This document shows, piece after piece, positions 53,776 through 64,000 of a stretch of DNA of 64,000 nt. Position 1 is the stretch's first letter. Every line of letters starts with the position of its first letter. The notes under the pieces were generated by a model. It saw only the letters and a list, made by a program, of their open reading frames with translations, was not told the DNA's origin and made no database searches. The position numbers were made by a program, and so were the translations under genes. The stretch comes from Gracilaria gracilis. Lineage: Eukaryota > Rhodophyta > Florideophyceae > Gracilariales > Gracilariaceae. The stretch lies in assembly GCA_030374805.1 (NCBI GenBank), contig JARGSG010000070.1:283748-347747 (forward strand), read 5' to 3'.

Positions 53776-54325
53776 CTACGAAGCGAGATTTGAACCATTG
53801 TCGGTAAGTAGATAAAGCGGTGCACCGTACGGGTAGATCCAATTGTTCAAGAACGCCACCGCGAGGGTTGTCGACTTCGTATTCTTCAAGGGTATGGCTC
53901 TGGTGAGCTTCGAAAACCTGTCCGTGATCACAATGATGTACTGATACCCTTTAATGGTCTTCGGCAATGGCCCTAAAAGTTCGATTGCTACAAATTCAAG
54001 AGGACCCGCTGCAGGAAACAACTTCAGGTATTTCCGATGTTTTCGGAGACCTCCAAGGGTACGTACGCATGACTCGCATTGACCTACAAAGGTATACACA
54101 TCATGAGCCATATGAGGCCAGTAGTACCCTTGTCTCGAGGTGTAGTACATTCTCGTACCTCCAGGGTGTCCTTATAGCCTCGGGTAGTTGCGAACGGTAC
54201 AGCACCAGTAGGCGCAGCACCTTGGGCACTACCTTCTGAAGGAATCCATCAATTGGAGCTCGCCTTACAAGGAAACCATTTCGGTCGACATCGAAGTTTG
54301 AGTCCTTCATACCAACTTGGTTCAT
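53776..54325 (-). pseudogene. Gypsy-2 integrase, truncated
   Basis: Zinc-binding and core region: YYTSRQGYYWPHMAHDVYTF, CESC, then LEFVAIELLGPLPKTIKG (the first catalytic position reads Glu in AIELLGP, where Asp is usual) and LYLLTDNGSNLAS (second Asp). A TAG follows SNLAS. The Glu-containing third motif is lost past the giant element boundary. Confidence 0.8.
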
Positions 54326-54833
54326 GAGAGAACGACAGTAAACGTCATTTCCCTGTTTTCTCAGAATTCCTCGCGGGTAATAGGCATGACGTCGGTTTCT
54401 TCAAGGGCGAGTATCGCTCGAGCGATGGCTTCATTGAACCATGTATCCTCTACGGGTAGAGTACAGTAACCTTCTAAGGTATCATTATAACCATCAGGGT
54501 CTGTAGAGATGATAAAGCATGGAATATCATCTTCTACCGGTTCTGTATCCAGACCATGTGTGGTAATACGAGAAATCGCGTCTGCGACATTGTGTTCTAC
54601 ACGTGGACGGTACTGGACGTCGTACTCGAACTCTGACAGCCTTAACCGCCATCAGGCAAGTGTGCCTGATGCGTCGGCGAGACCGAGTATCCATTACAGG
54701 GCGTCATGGTCGGTTGGAAGCGTAACCGTTCACCATATAGGTAGAGGCGGAGCATCAGCATGCTCCAGACCACAGCTAGACACTCCTTTTCGGTTGTTGT
54801 GTAATTATTTTCTGCAGCGTGCAGAGCACGGTC

Positions 54834-56996
54834 TCAATACCCTATAGGTAGTTTGTCGCCGTTTTCTTGCTCCTGCATAGGACAACAACCAATTTGGGCG
54901 TCCAAAGCATCGGAATCCAATGTGTATCGTAAACCTGCTTTGGGTAGTGCCAAGATGGGAGGTGTCAAGAGCGCATGTTTCAGAGCCTCGAACGCATGCA
55001 TCTCTTCATTGGTAAGACATTCAAACCTTATAGGTTGGCCTTTCAGCAGCTTCCTGTTGAAAGAAGCCGCTATCTTGGCAAATCCCTTGATAAACCGGCG
55101 GTACACATTGCACAAACCTATAAAGGATCGGATTTCCGTTTGGGACGTCGGTGGTATCGCTTCCTGCATGGCCCAGATATTCCACGGCGTCACTTCTAAC
55201 CTTCCAGGGCTGATGATATGACCAAGATAGTCTACCTTTTTGGTTAAGAATTCGAACTTGCGGAGCTTCAGCGTTACTCCAGCTTCCCTCAAAAGGTGTA
55301 GAACTTCCCTAACATGGTGGAAGTGTTTCTCTACCGTTCGGGAATATATGATTACATCATCGATGTACACCAGAGCGGTTCTCAACTTCACCTTCGAAAG
55401 GATTATATCTAATGCCCCCTGAATGGTAGCCGGCACATTTCGTCACCCAAAAGGCATACATGTAAAGCGGAATAACCCAGCGTGGCAAGTAAACGTAGTT
55501 TTGTTCTTGTCTCCTTCCCTGATAGGTACCCGCCAATAACCACAATTGACATCGAGCGTAGTAAAGATCTTGGCGTTGCCCAAAGAATCTATACACTCGT
55601 CCATTCTAGGTATTGGGTACGAATCCCTGATGGTCACACCATTCAGCCTTTTGTAGTCCACACAGCACCGTATACGGGTATCATTCTTCTTTGTGACCAG
55701 AACCACAGAGCCGGCCCCGTCTGCATTTGCTGGTTCTATGACACCTTGACGGAGAATTCTCTCGACCTCATTGAGCTCAAACTCACGGGCTTTTGGACAT
55801 GCTAGGTTAAGATGCTGGTAAATGGGTTTCCAGCCAGGCACCATATTAATACGGTGCTCGGTAGCCTCAGTTTGGCCTAACAGGCCCGACCACATGGGTT
55901 CAAATTCTTCTAAGAGACTGAGGATTCGGTCTCGGAGAGCCTGGTTCTCCTCACCGATCTGGACTTCCTCTCTCCAATTCCGCACTGGGTCCAGTTCCAT
56001 AGTTCTTTCTTGATCTCCAGCCTTAAAGTTATTGGCGTTCTTCTGTTCCATTTTTGTATTTCTAGATAACGGTGGCGCATATGCGGGATATGGCGCATCT
56101 ATTCCTCCCCTTTCCTTAGAGGTGGCGACCTCGTTCAGCCCATTAGGTGGAGGTGAGAGCGTGAAAACCCCTTGTGGTGCTCGTAATGCAATCCCAATAG
56201 TGATATTCCTGGGTAACTTAACAGTATGATTGCTAAAGTTACTCAGGTACACCTTGAAGGTTTGGTTAGGGATGTTGTCAATGATCCCGTTTGCCATCAA
56301 GGCAAGATTTCTCTCTGCTAACCTAGGATGGTTCTGTAGCATTACCAATCCTGGTGTTGCGCATGAGACGTTCACTACCATTTGGGTCATAGCCGGGATG
56401 GAAACCAATTTGGTGAGCCGTATCTTGTTAGAGGCCGTTTCGGTGGGTATATTAGACCTCGGTTTCTGACGCCAACCATTTTCGGTTTGCGTATTACGTA
56501 GTATGGCAATGCGACCACCCGGACAGAGGGCGACCGCTCGGGACCCTGGCAAGATTTCCTTGACATGTTTGTCAAAAAAGTTGGTCCCGGGGATACAGTC
56601 TGTCGCCAGACGATCCACCAAAAAGAAATTGAGCTTCACCTTCAAGGTTCCAAGTTGCACCACAGTGGTCAACATTCTTCTAAGGTGCAGTAGGCGCTCG
56701 TTAGCGTCCACCAATGGGTTGATAGTCGGGGCAGGCCGAATGTTCCTCAGAACCGCATCGGTTATGACACGAGCGTTTACAACATTCGGACCGGCGCCGG
56801 TGTCAAGTACACACGCAACGGGAACCTGTAAGTAATTGAGAAAGCTTATTGAAGCAGCAACGTTATAGTTATTGTACTTCATCAGACAGACTACATTGGG
56901 TACATCTGATTCTTCTTTTTCCTCCTTTAAGGTTTCCCGTTCCGGTATCGACGGGCCTGACAGTTGACGATTAGGGGTGGCCCCTACGCTAACCAT
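54834..56996 (-). pseudogene. Gypsy-2 protease and reverse transcriptase, two in-frame stops
   Basis: One phase from 56996 to 54834. Retropepsin VACVLDTGAGPNVVNA, then RT with REFELNEVERILRQGVIEP, DSYPIPRMDECIDSLGNAKI, a TGA exactly after the RT box CMPFG (55443), and an intact catalytic LVYIDDVIIYS. RNase H (LDSDALDAQIGC) runs to a TGA after KLPIGY; the reading continues beyond as KECLAVVW-like sequence. Confidence 0.87.
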
Positions 56997-57259
56997 TCGG
57001 TGTTTTCCTGCTCCTCCTGGGCGGGACTTTCCTTCTCCAAGATTGGTGTTTCCTCGACCAGATGAACCTGAGGCGGTGATGCTTGAGCTTGTACCCTCTT
57101 TCCAGATCCATGTAGGTTACGGTGGTTTTGCTGCCTGGCACTGATGAGATGTTCTCGCACCCCTGAGGGTATTCTGTCACTTCTGATTGCCAGATAGTCT
57201 GAGGAAAAACAGAGCCAGCATACCAAGCCACCTGTCTGGGATCACGCATTGCCATAGAG

Positions 57260-58980
57260 GTAGGTCGGGTAACCAGATTGGTCGGTGCTGTAGCATACGA
57301 AGAGGCTTGCGAACCACCCGGTGAGGTTTATTGAGTGCTCGGCGCACTTGATGGCGACCTTAACGATGCTGGTGGTACTGTCGACTACCAATTTCCAATA
57401 GAAGGGGCCCGTGACTGAGCCTGCGGCGCAATCAAGAGATGAACCGCCATCCCTGTCAGTACGCGAATGAGCGAATCACTCTCTGAGGTAGAGCTTTCTT
57501 CTATCTCCAATACTGACCCTTTCGGTTTGTCCTTTGAGGTATGGGACGCCGACGGCTTCTTTCCGTGACATAGAGTGTCGCCAAGCCTCTGGGAATAACA
57601 GGCAAGCCCATTATAGTCCACCTTACAGTTGTTCGCCAGGTAGTTGCGTACCTGCGAACGGATCTCTTTGTCGACATTGTCGGCAAAGAGCGGCTTTAAC
57701 CTACTAGTGGTGAGAACATTACCGCATCGGGTGGCCAGATTCCAAAGGCCCAACGAGAATTCTATATCGGTTTGGCTAGATCGTTGGCGGTATGCCAGAA
57801 CCTCAGAGTAACCTTCCTGAATAACCTCATCGGTAGCGTAAGTTTCCAACATGAAATAACTACTTCTGGGTACGTCTCTAACATCTCTGTTCCCTCTTCG
57901 TCAACCACCAGGGTATTTCCACGAAACGTGCCTTGCGGCAAGGGGTAAGCCTGACCTTTAAGATAAAACTGGAATAACCACATGGCAGCCTCTTCGGAAA
58001 AACCATTTTGGTCACATGCAATCTTGAACTTCTGCAGAAACTCAATTACCGCAATGGGATTGTAGTACAGTGTACCCTACGAGGTGTTTCTTGCATATGG
58101 CATTGCTGCCCAGCCCGGTGCAGTATTTGAGCTAGTCCCCAGGTGGTACACGTGGACGTTGGCAGGCCCCAAATGGTCTACTAATTCCTGATTTATAGTT
58201 TTTGTACCATAGGTAGTATAGTTAGTGCACGTGGTGCACCGACTCTTTCCCTTCTTCTCCCTTCTTTCTCTACCCTTGCGGTTTCTTCTTCGTCGCCCCT
58301 CTTCTGGGTCAGACGAATCTTCCTCAGGTCCATCAGTCTTGGTGTCCTTCCGAACGTTACCTTCAACGGGTGGCAAGTACCCGTCTCGAAGGCCTATCTC
58401 TATATGGTCCTCTTGACCTTGCCTTAAACCTTATAGGTACGCATTATCGGCCAAAATTGGCTTCATTGGTGCGGAAAAAGCTGCGGGAATCCCTTGTGGT
58501 ATGCGAGTAACTAGATTCACCCCGGGGGTTTTGGCTTCCGCCATTCCTTCAGAAACACGAAGGTCTTGAACCACTCGGTAGATGTGATCCCGTGCACCCG
58601 TTAAGAGGTATGTGTCGACCAATTAAGGTATGCGCTGAGAGAACTCGTGCACGGCTCGAGCAACCACCAAACGGGTAACCGCGTCCATGTCCATAGAGGT
58701 CATAGCTTCATAAACCGTAGCGGTGAAAAGAGCTTTCGCTCGATTTTTCAATTGGGGCGAAAGGTCCTCAACCGTTGTCAGAAAATCCTTAGTAGGTTCA
58801 CGAGCCCACGGAGGCTCAGTGCCCGTATCCTTTCAGGTTCCGGCCCGAGGTTGCCGAAGCAGCTCCTCGGGATTATCCAAAATTGGTTTGGCGGCCGAAG
58901 CTGCACCAGAACCCTTGTGGCTAGGTGGTGCGCTAGAGCCACGAGTAATCCTTGTATGTCTTTCCATAGTGACCAATAGT
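57260..58980 (-). pseudogene. Gypsy-2 gag, disrupted
   Basis: Pieces in several phases: a basic Ser/Asp/Arg-rich segment (58376-58077, EEGRRRRNRKGRERREKKGK) and the capsid C-terminal region (57852-57385, LETYATDEVIQEG, RQRSSQTDIEFSLGLWNLATRCGNV). The latter aligns well with the gag of Gypsy-3 (TTYATDESIAG, MSETEFSQKLWTKALRCGNV), so Gypsy-2 and Gypsy-3 are related. Confidence 0.75.
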
Positions 58981-59091
58981 GGTATCCAATTGCTTCGCGA
59001 GTATTCCTACGAAACCAAATAGGTGTGTGAACTTCCAGAATCCTTTCGAAAGCCTTCTGTCTCCCAGTAAAGATACGACAAAAACCAAGAA

Positions 59092-59111
59092 ACTTCTAGG
59101 TCGGGTGACCA
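59092..59111 (-). promoter_or_regulatory. Gypsy-2 primer-binding site for tRNA-Tyr
   Basis: The plus strand reads ACTTCTAGGTCGGGTGACCA. It matches the CCA-tailed 3' end of the tRNA-Tyr at 609-691 at 17 of the last 18 bases. Confidence 0.75.
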
Positions 59112-60266
59112 AAATTTCGTACAAATACCGATAAGGTGTGAGGTCTGCCTGCTAGAGGGAGCACGCGAGGGCTCAACCTAAAGGGGAAAAACACACAACC
59201 AATATGGTAGTAGGGCACCTGAAACCCGCACGGGCAAACGGGAGGGCAACTAGTCTAGACCGTGTAGGTGTACGGTAGTAGACGTCGACGCGCGGTAAAA
59301 CCTGAATAGTAAGAGAGTAGCAAGTGAACAAGATGGTATAGTTACTGCCCTAATGGTGCCGGACTTTATAATACCCGAGGGGGAAGGCGAGGTGCACCGC
59401 AATATATAAAAGATGCACCGACGCCGATCTCCCATGCGAGCATGACGTCATCGGCTGCACCCGTGACTTATTGTCATGGGCCAGCAATGCCACGCTAAAC
59501 TAAATTAGATATTAGAAATTAGAAATTATAAGATAGAGAATACCAATTGGGTACAGTGCATCCAGCAAGGCGCACCAGTAGGCCCACGTGGCACCAACCC
59601 ATTGAGGTCTCATTGTACTACACTCTTTCGTGTTTACTTGATCGGGCTTGCTTGAACTCACACATCCAAATAGTTGTGGTCGGCAGTTTTGCGTAGTAGT
59701 GAAATGACTAAACAAATAAATAGATAGAATAATCTAATTTATTCCCAAGAAAGGCGGTCTGGACACTTACACGTGTATTATCCAACTCACTGCCACGGCA
59801 ATCATAACCAATGCGAATCGGGATCTTTCTACCATGAACCATGGGTTGACAATCTAGTCATAATTCCCTTCCCTTAGGTGTAGCCCATTTATAATCCATA
59901 TGACTCGCATTAGCGGTGAACTCTGCGTAAACGCGTTGCTCTTTATTCCAAGCCCGTCAATTTGCACGCTTTGCCACACCGTCGTTTTGACTGTACCCCG
60001 CCGCCGTCATCGCCATGTCTTTTGACCGTCGTTTTTACTCAGACCTGCCGCAATGTTTGGCGATTGCACTGTCAAATAATACCGACAGCCCATGCCGCCG
60101 GTTTTTTTTCCGATTAAGGCCTAGAAAGAATAAAAGATGGTGCTGTAGCTCGCGCCGTTCGGCAGTTTTGATGTAGGATGTTGTGCATACTGGTTCTGAA
60201 TTTTAAGCTATTTATTGTCGTTGATCAAAAAAGCTATCTGTTTGTATTCATAAAAAACCAGAGGTA
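59112..60266. other. Probable Gypsy-2 5' LTR and flank, no gene seen
   Basis: The 5' LTR of Gypsy-2 must begin near 59112, but a TG edge is not obvious (the first TGTG is at 59136) and no second copy exists for comparison. No coding sequence is recognised up to the second pogo element. Confidence 0.4.
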
Positions 60267-61125
60267 CAGGGGAACACTGTTATTAGTGTGGGTTCAAAAA
60301 TGGTGTAGACACACTATTTAGTGTGGCCCACACTAATATATGTGCGGCTGCCGACTTGTTTCCCACAAATAGTGTGGGTAAAACACCTTGAGTGGCTTTT
60401 CAAATTCTTTAGGCGCCATTCACATAGCCAAATCGCAAGGTAGTGTTCTCGCAGCCCAGACTGGAAGAACGTCCCACTCCTATTTTGCAGACCATAGATA
60501 TGTCGCTCACTGCGTCTTCCATTCTCAGCGCCTTTGCGCGCATGACCTCCAACACAGTTGTAGCCACAACGGAATCGACAGAACAAACTACACCCGGCCA
60601 ATCCACACAACCCAACGCTCCTGAGGCTGTAGATCTCAACATTTCTAATGTCTCACAGACAAATCGAAGGGCCCAAAACGTTCTTAATAACACACAGAAG
60701 GTATCCATTGCTACATGGATGATTGGCGATGCCACAAATCAGGGAATTAAGCACGTTAGTTAACGAGCCATTAAGCAGTTTCCTCACCTTTTCCGCGGCA
60801 CTGCCGAAGCAAACCTTCAACGTGCCAGTAGGTATTGGAAGCAAAGAGAAGAATTGGTTGCCGGTCATAGCAAAACATCGAAGAAAAACAGTTATTCGTT
60901 CGTGAAACACAGAAAAGACGGTCTGCAAAGGCACTATTGCAAGGCATTAAATGGCAGTGCTCAAAGAGTCAGGCCATGGGTGAAGGCGTTACAAAACGAC
61001 CTTCTGCAGGATTTCACTCGAATGAAGAAAGCTGGCGACAAATTCAAATCCAGGCTACTCCGTCGCCTTGCATTAACCCTGATTGCCAACAAAACTGACG
61101 GGGCCTATTTCAACACAATGGTTGA
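60267..61125 (+). mobile_element. Pogo-2: second copy of the pogo family, truncated by Gypsy-3
   Basis: The left end CAGGGGAACACTGTTATT (preceded by TA at 60265-60266) matches the Pogo-1 terminal repeat with two differences. The subterminal AGTGTGGCCCACACT palindromes recur at about 60.32 kb. The element is in plus orientation and stops at the Gypsy-3 LTR edge; its right end lies outside the window. Confidence 0.85.
60500..61125 (+). pseudogene. Pogo-2 transposase N-terminal part
   Basis: The frame begins near ATG 60500 (MSLTASSILSAF). It has a TAA at 60761-60763 after GIKHVS, then continues in phase with NLQRASRYWKQREELVAGHS, YSFVKHRKDGLQRHYCKAL and FKSRLLRRLALTLIANKTDG, all collinear with Pogo-1. 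It ends at NTMVD, where Gypsy-3 begins; the catalytic domain is not in the window. Where Pogo-1 has a stop, this copy has Gln. Confidence 0.85.
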
Positions 61126-61666
61126 TGTAGTATAGTGGGCCCGAGTTGGGGTGCAGTGTATGCAATTGGCCGTTCACGTACAAAGAGGTAGTGCACGGTT
61201 GGCCGGTGCAGTGGGACCACCACGTGTACAAGTTGGTGATCGAGTGCCGGACGGGTTGGCCGAGCGTACAAGTGGGACACGTGTGCAGTCTGGATAGTGA
61301 CAATGCAAATTAGACCGATCGTACAGTACTCAGTAGGGGACCCAGACCCAATATTTAGTTGTAGCTCGTATCTCCCGAGTCCCCAATCGTAAACGCCAGG
61401 CATCTTCTGCCGAACGTCTTCTTCGTTAGTTTGCACTCACGATAGGCTGCACGGCTACTTCTTTATTGGGTTTCTCAGACCGTTCGTACCCTTCCGCACG
61501 TTCCTGTACATGCCTGGTGATACGAATCGTCTACTCTCCCCTCGACCGCCCGGTGCTTTCGCCCCTTCTTTCCATTCGGATTCATTACAGTCACAAGACT
61601 GTACGCTGCCGCCGCTCCCGTCTCAAGACCGCTTCGGACTCTCTCCTTTCTGTGCATAATACCACA
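61126..61666 (+). repeat. Gypsy-3 5' LTR (541 bp, candidate)
   Basis: Starts TGTAGTATAGTGGG exactly where Pogo-2 similarity ends, and finishes ACCACA just before the primer-binding site. The second LTR is outside the window, so the edges are inferred. Confidence 0.65.
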
Positions 61667-61667
61667 T

Positions 61668-61685
61668 TGGTCTCTCGACCTAGAA
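61668..61685 (+). promoter_or_regulatory. Gypsy-3 primer-binding site for tRNA-Tyr
   Basis: Reads TGGTCTCTCGACCTAGAA. Its complement matches the CCA-tailed 3' end of tRNA-Tyr at 17 of 18 bases. Confidence 0.8.
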
Positions 61686-61742
61686 GTGGAATTCGAGACC
61701 GTACGGAGCATTTGAACCGATCGTGGAACCGATACGTACAGT

Positions 61743-63900
61743 ATGATTCATCGCCCGCACGGAGAAATGGGTGAAGGGTCTTTGGTCGAAAAAGACTTCG
61801 CAAAGTCCGTACCGGTCGCAATTCGCGCCGCTTCGGATTCCGCTTCGGTTGGCCGTTGGAGCACCCGAAGTAACGAGACGGCCTACGTCACGCCTTCAGA
61901 TGATCCCGAACGGATGCTCCGAGACGGCTGCACACGTAACAGGTTAAATTCCGTACGGAAAGAGGACGAGGCAACTACCCTCGCCCCTTTTCCCGGAACG
62001 GAAAAGACACCGCGGGGCAAAGCTGGCCCCGCGCCGCCACTCTTTACCGAACGGACTACCGCACGGGAACTCTGGGCAGGGATCGCTTCCTATGCCCTGC
62101 AGAGTCTCTGAATGGAAATTGAGGTCGACGTCTCCATGGCCGTGGAGACGTACCTCAAGGACCGAATTCCGGCGCTTCTGCACCAGGATATTCCACCGAT
62201 CGTACAAGACATGGTCAGGAATATCCTGAAGACAGACCGTTCGGAACCTGCAACGTCAGCTCTGAACAGTACACTGGCCACACTGGTAGCTCAGCTACCG
62301 ACCCACCCACCCAAATCATTCATTGACCGTACGGACAATGCCCCCGCTAGCGACGAGAGGCAACACTGACCGGAACTGAAGAAGGGCCCAACGAAGGGTC
62401 CGACCGGAGTTTACCTCCCGCCAGTCAACCCGCAGGACGATCCGAACGGAAGCTCAGGAAATTCCTCCGACGAGAGAAGGAATCGCCGCCGCAGAGGCGG
62501 TAGACCGAACGGAAGTTCCGATTCGGATGGCGCGCCCCGTAAACGGAAGAATCGCCACGGCCAGAGAAGGCGACGATCAGCCAAAACGGACTCGGACTCT
62601 TCGGAGTCATCGTCGGATGACGACCGCACGGATTCGAAAGTCGACCGACACCCCCGCAGCCTTCGACGGAGGGGAAAGTCCGATCGGTATCGTTCCCGTT
62701 CGGACAGGTTGATGCTAAAACGCATCAAGCCCTTGAACGAGAAATTCGCCAAAGTGGTGGACTACAGTACGTACAGGTTGCTGAGGAAGAGGCAGACGTA
62801 CAATTCGTGGGTGGCGCCCAAGATTGCGCGCTACCAAAAAAATTGAGTGTCCAGATGAAGGGTCATTCCTTTTCCGGGACAGATCCGATATCGGTTCTCA
62901 ATTTCTTGCAGTGGTTTAAAACCGCTTGCAACCATAACGGACTCACTGAGGGGGCGGCTCTCTGGTGTTTCAATTTTTACCTGACCGAACCGGTGCACGC
63001 TCTGGTTCAGTCACGACTTGAAGGTGAGTCTGGCGCTGTCGACCGTACTCAGGATGAGTCTCTCCACACGTACGAAGACGTAGTCAACTTCCTGTTGACC
63101 ACGTACGCAACGGATGAGAGCATTGCTGGCGCGGCCGCAGAGGTCACCCTCTACCGCCAAGCGTCTGGCATGTCCGAAACGGAATTCTCCCAGAAACTCT
63201 GGACGAAAGCACTCCGATGTGGAAACGTCTTCACCGATCGGAATTTGAAGGGGATCTTCGTCGAAGGACTCCTCCTGCCATACGGTCTAAGGTGAGGAAT
63301 CACCTGACCTCGCATCCCAATATCGGATATGACGCACTTGCCTGCTACGTGGAATCGTACGGAGACACCCACCGTGCCTCACGTCGACAGTCCGTCCGGG
63401 TCGATTTTCAAAAACCAACCGCTCAGAAAGAGTCCTCTTGAACCGCCCGGAAGGTTCACAGTATCGATACCCAGTCGAAATTGATCTACTTCGTATCGGA
63501 CGAAGACGAGAAACATGTCCTCGCCTTATCCCGCGCTTCTTCCATGCCCTCGCCTCCCACTACACCCTCTGCTTCAACGCCTGCGCAGTTCGTCCTGTCT
63601 TACCCCAGTCCCGCCAGCTCCCGGGTGCAACAAACCCAGGGGCAGGCAGCAGTTCGACCGTGTCGGATTTGCCTCTCACGTGAGCCCAACTGCTGTCAGT
63701 TGCTCCCACCGGACCTAAAGGGGAAGCTATTGGCCATACGGGAGGCGAATTATCAGGAACGCCACGAAGAAGGCTATTACAACGCCTACCAGACCAAACG
63801 GAAACCTGAAACCCCAAGTGACAATACCGGATATCGCCAGGGCGGACAGCCTCGCCAGCCGTACTCACCACGACCAACACAGGCCGCTATGCTGGTCTAG
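61743..63900 (+). pseudogene. Gypsy-3 gag, two stops and two frameshifts
   Basis: From ATG 61743 the frame runs through TGA stops at 62109-62111 and 62367-62369. A long Arg/Ser/Asp-rich segment (RRNRRRRGGRPNGSSDSDG and on) reaches 62.85 kb. The phase then changes into the capsid region (GTDPISVLNFLQWFKTACNH, TYATDESIAGAAAEV, LWTKALRCGNVF), and near 63.28 kb changes again to KVRNHLTSHPNIGYDALACY. The C-terminus has CRICLSREPNCC, a possible remnant zinc knuckle of unusual spacing, and stops at 63898-63900. Confidence 0.75.
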
Positions 63901-64000
63901 GAGCCTGTTCCTGACCAGGAAAACGACCGGGAGGAAGCGTAGAGGCATCGCCACTTCCACAGAGGCCTAGCCTCGCCCCGTCACGGACAGACCGAACGGG
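63901..64000. other. Gypsy-3 region after gag, incomplete
   Basis: The last 100 bases follow the gag stop; the pol gene would start beyond the window. Confidence 0.4.

Larger units (their letters stand above)
53763..59111 (-). mobile_element. Gypsy-2: LTR retrotransposon, truncated in integrase at the giant element
   Basis: Minus-strand order from the right: primer-binding site 59092-59111, gag (about 58.98-57.26 kb), protease/RT (56.996-54.834 kb), RNase H and integrase, stopping inside the integrase core at LLTDNGSNLAS and a few residues beyond at 53763. Everything downstream (integrase C-terminus, 3' LTR) is missing. The 5' LTR should lie to the right of 59111, but its edges are not clear. 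Numerous stops and phase changes. Confidence 0.85.
61126..64000 (+). mobile_element. Gypsy-3: LTR retrotransposon, 5' part (continues beyond window)
   Basis: A TG...CA-bounded 5' LTR candidate (61126-61666), a tRNA-Tyr primer-binding site one base later, then gag in plus orientation up to 63900. It is inserted into Pogo-2; the bases GTTGA (61121-61125) should be one copy of its target duplication. Gag is related to that of Gypsy-2. Confidence 0.8.

Overview
The window looks like nuclear DNA of a eukaryotic alga, most likely a red alga of the Chondrus type. The reasons are short GT-AG introns (about 55-120 bp), a tRNA-Tyr with an intron, a plant-type ascorbate peroxidase and arogenate dehydrogenase, apparent organelle-targeting N-termini, and a compact gene island that runs straight into nested transposons. 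The species is an inference.

Layout. 1-17.2 kb is a dense host gene island: ascorbate peroxidase (3' part), tRNA-Tyr, a HAD phosphatase, pyruvate dehydrogenase E1-beta, arogenate/prephenate dehydrogenase, NAC-beta, a caprin-like coiled-coil protein, PRP19, a type I DnaJ, a putative plastid membrane protein, mitochondrial pyruvate carrier 2 and a possible 51-residue membrane protein. 17.7-20.5 kb is a PIF/Harbinger DNA transposon with terminal inverted repeats and two broken genes. 21.6-26.46 kb holds an OTU/papain-like ORF that converges on a decayed Ty1/copia pol.

26,458-53,762 is read here as one very large Plavaka-like (CACTA-group) DNA transposon with 22-bp terminal inverted repeats (21/22 matched). 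It carries a decayed Plavaka transposase, a DNA N6-adenine/N4-cytosine methyltransferase gene, a large gene ending in a 2OG-Fe(II) dioxygenase-like domain, a dehydropantoate-reductase-like gene and a coiled-coil gene. The divergent intergenic region in its middle is filled with long inverted repeats. The methyltransferase gene is split by a complete chromodomain-type Gypsy element (35,707-48,280; two 853-bp LTRs, GCGTG target duplication), which itself contains a complete pogo-like transposon (38,770-40,819; TA duplication).

The right flank (53.76 kb onward) is a second Gypsy element, truncated in its integrase. Then come a second pogo copy cut by a third Gypsy element (61,126 to the window end). 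All three Gypsy elements have primer-binding sites matching the 3' end of tRNA-Tyr, the same tRNA encoded at 609-691.

Nearly all transposon genes carry stops or frameshifts; the host genes are intact. The most unusual object is the giant element that pairs a DNA-methylase-like gene with a dioxygenase-like gene on either side of a hairpin-rich control region.
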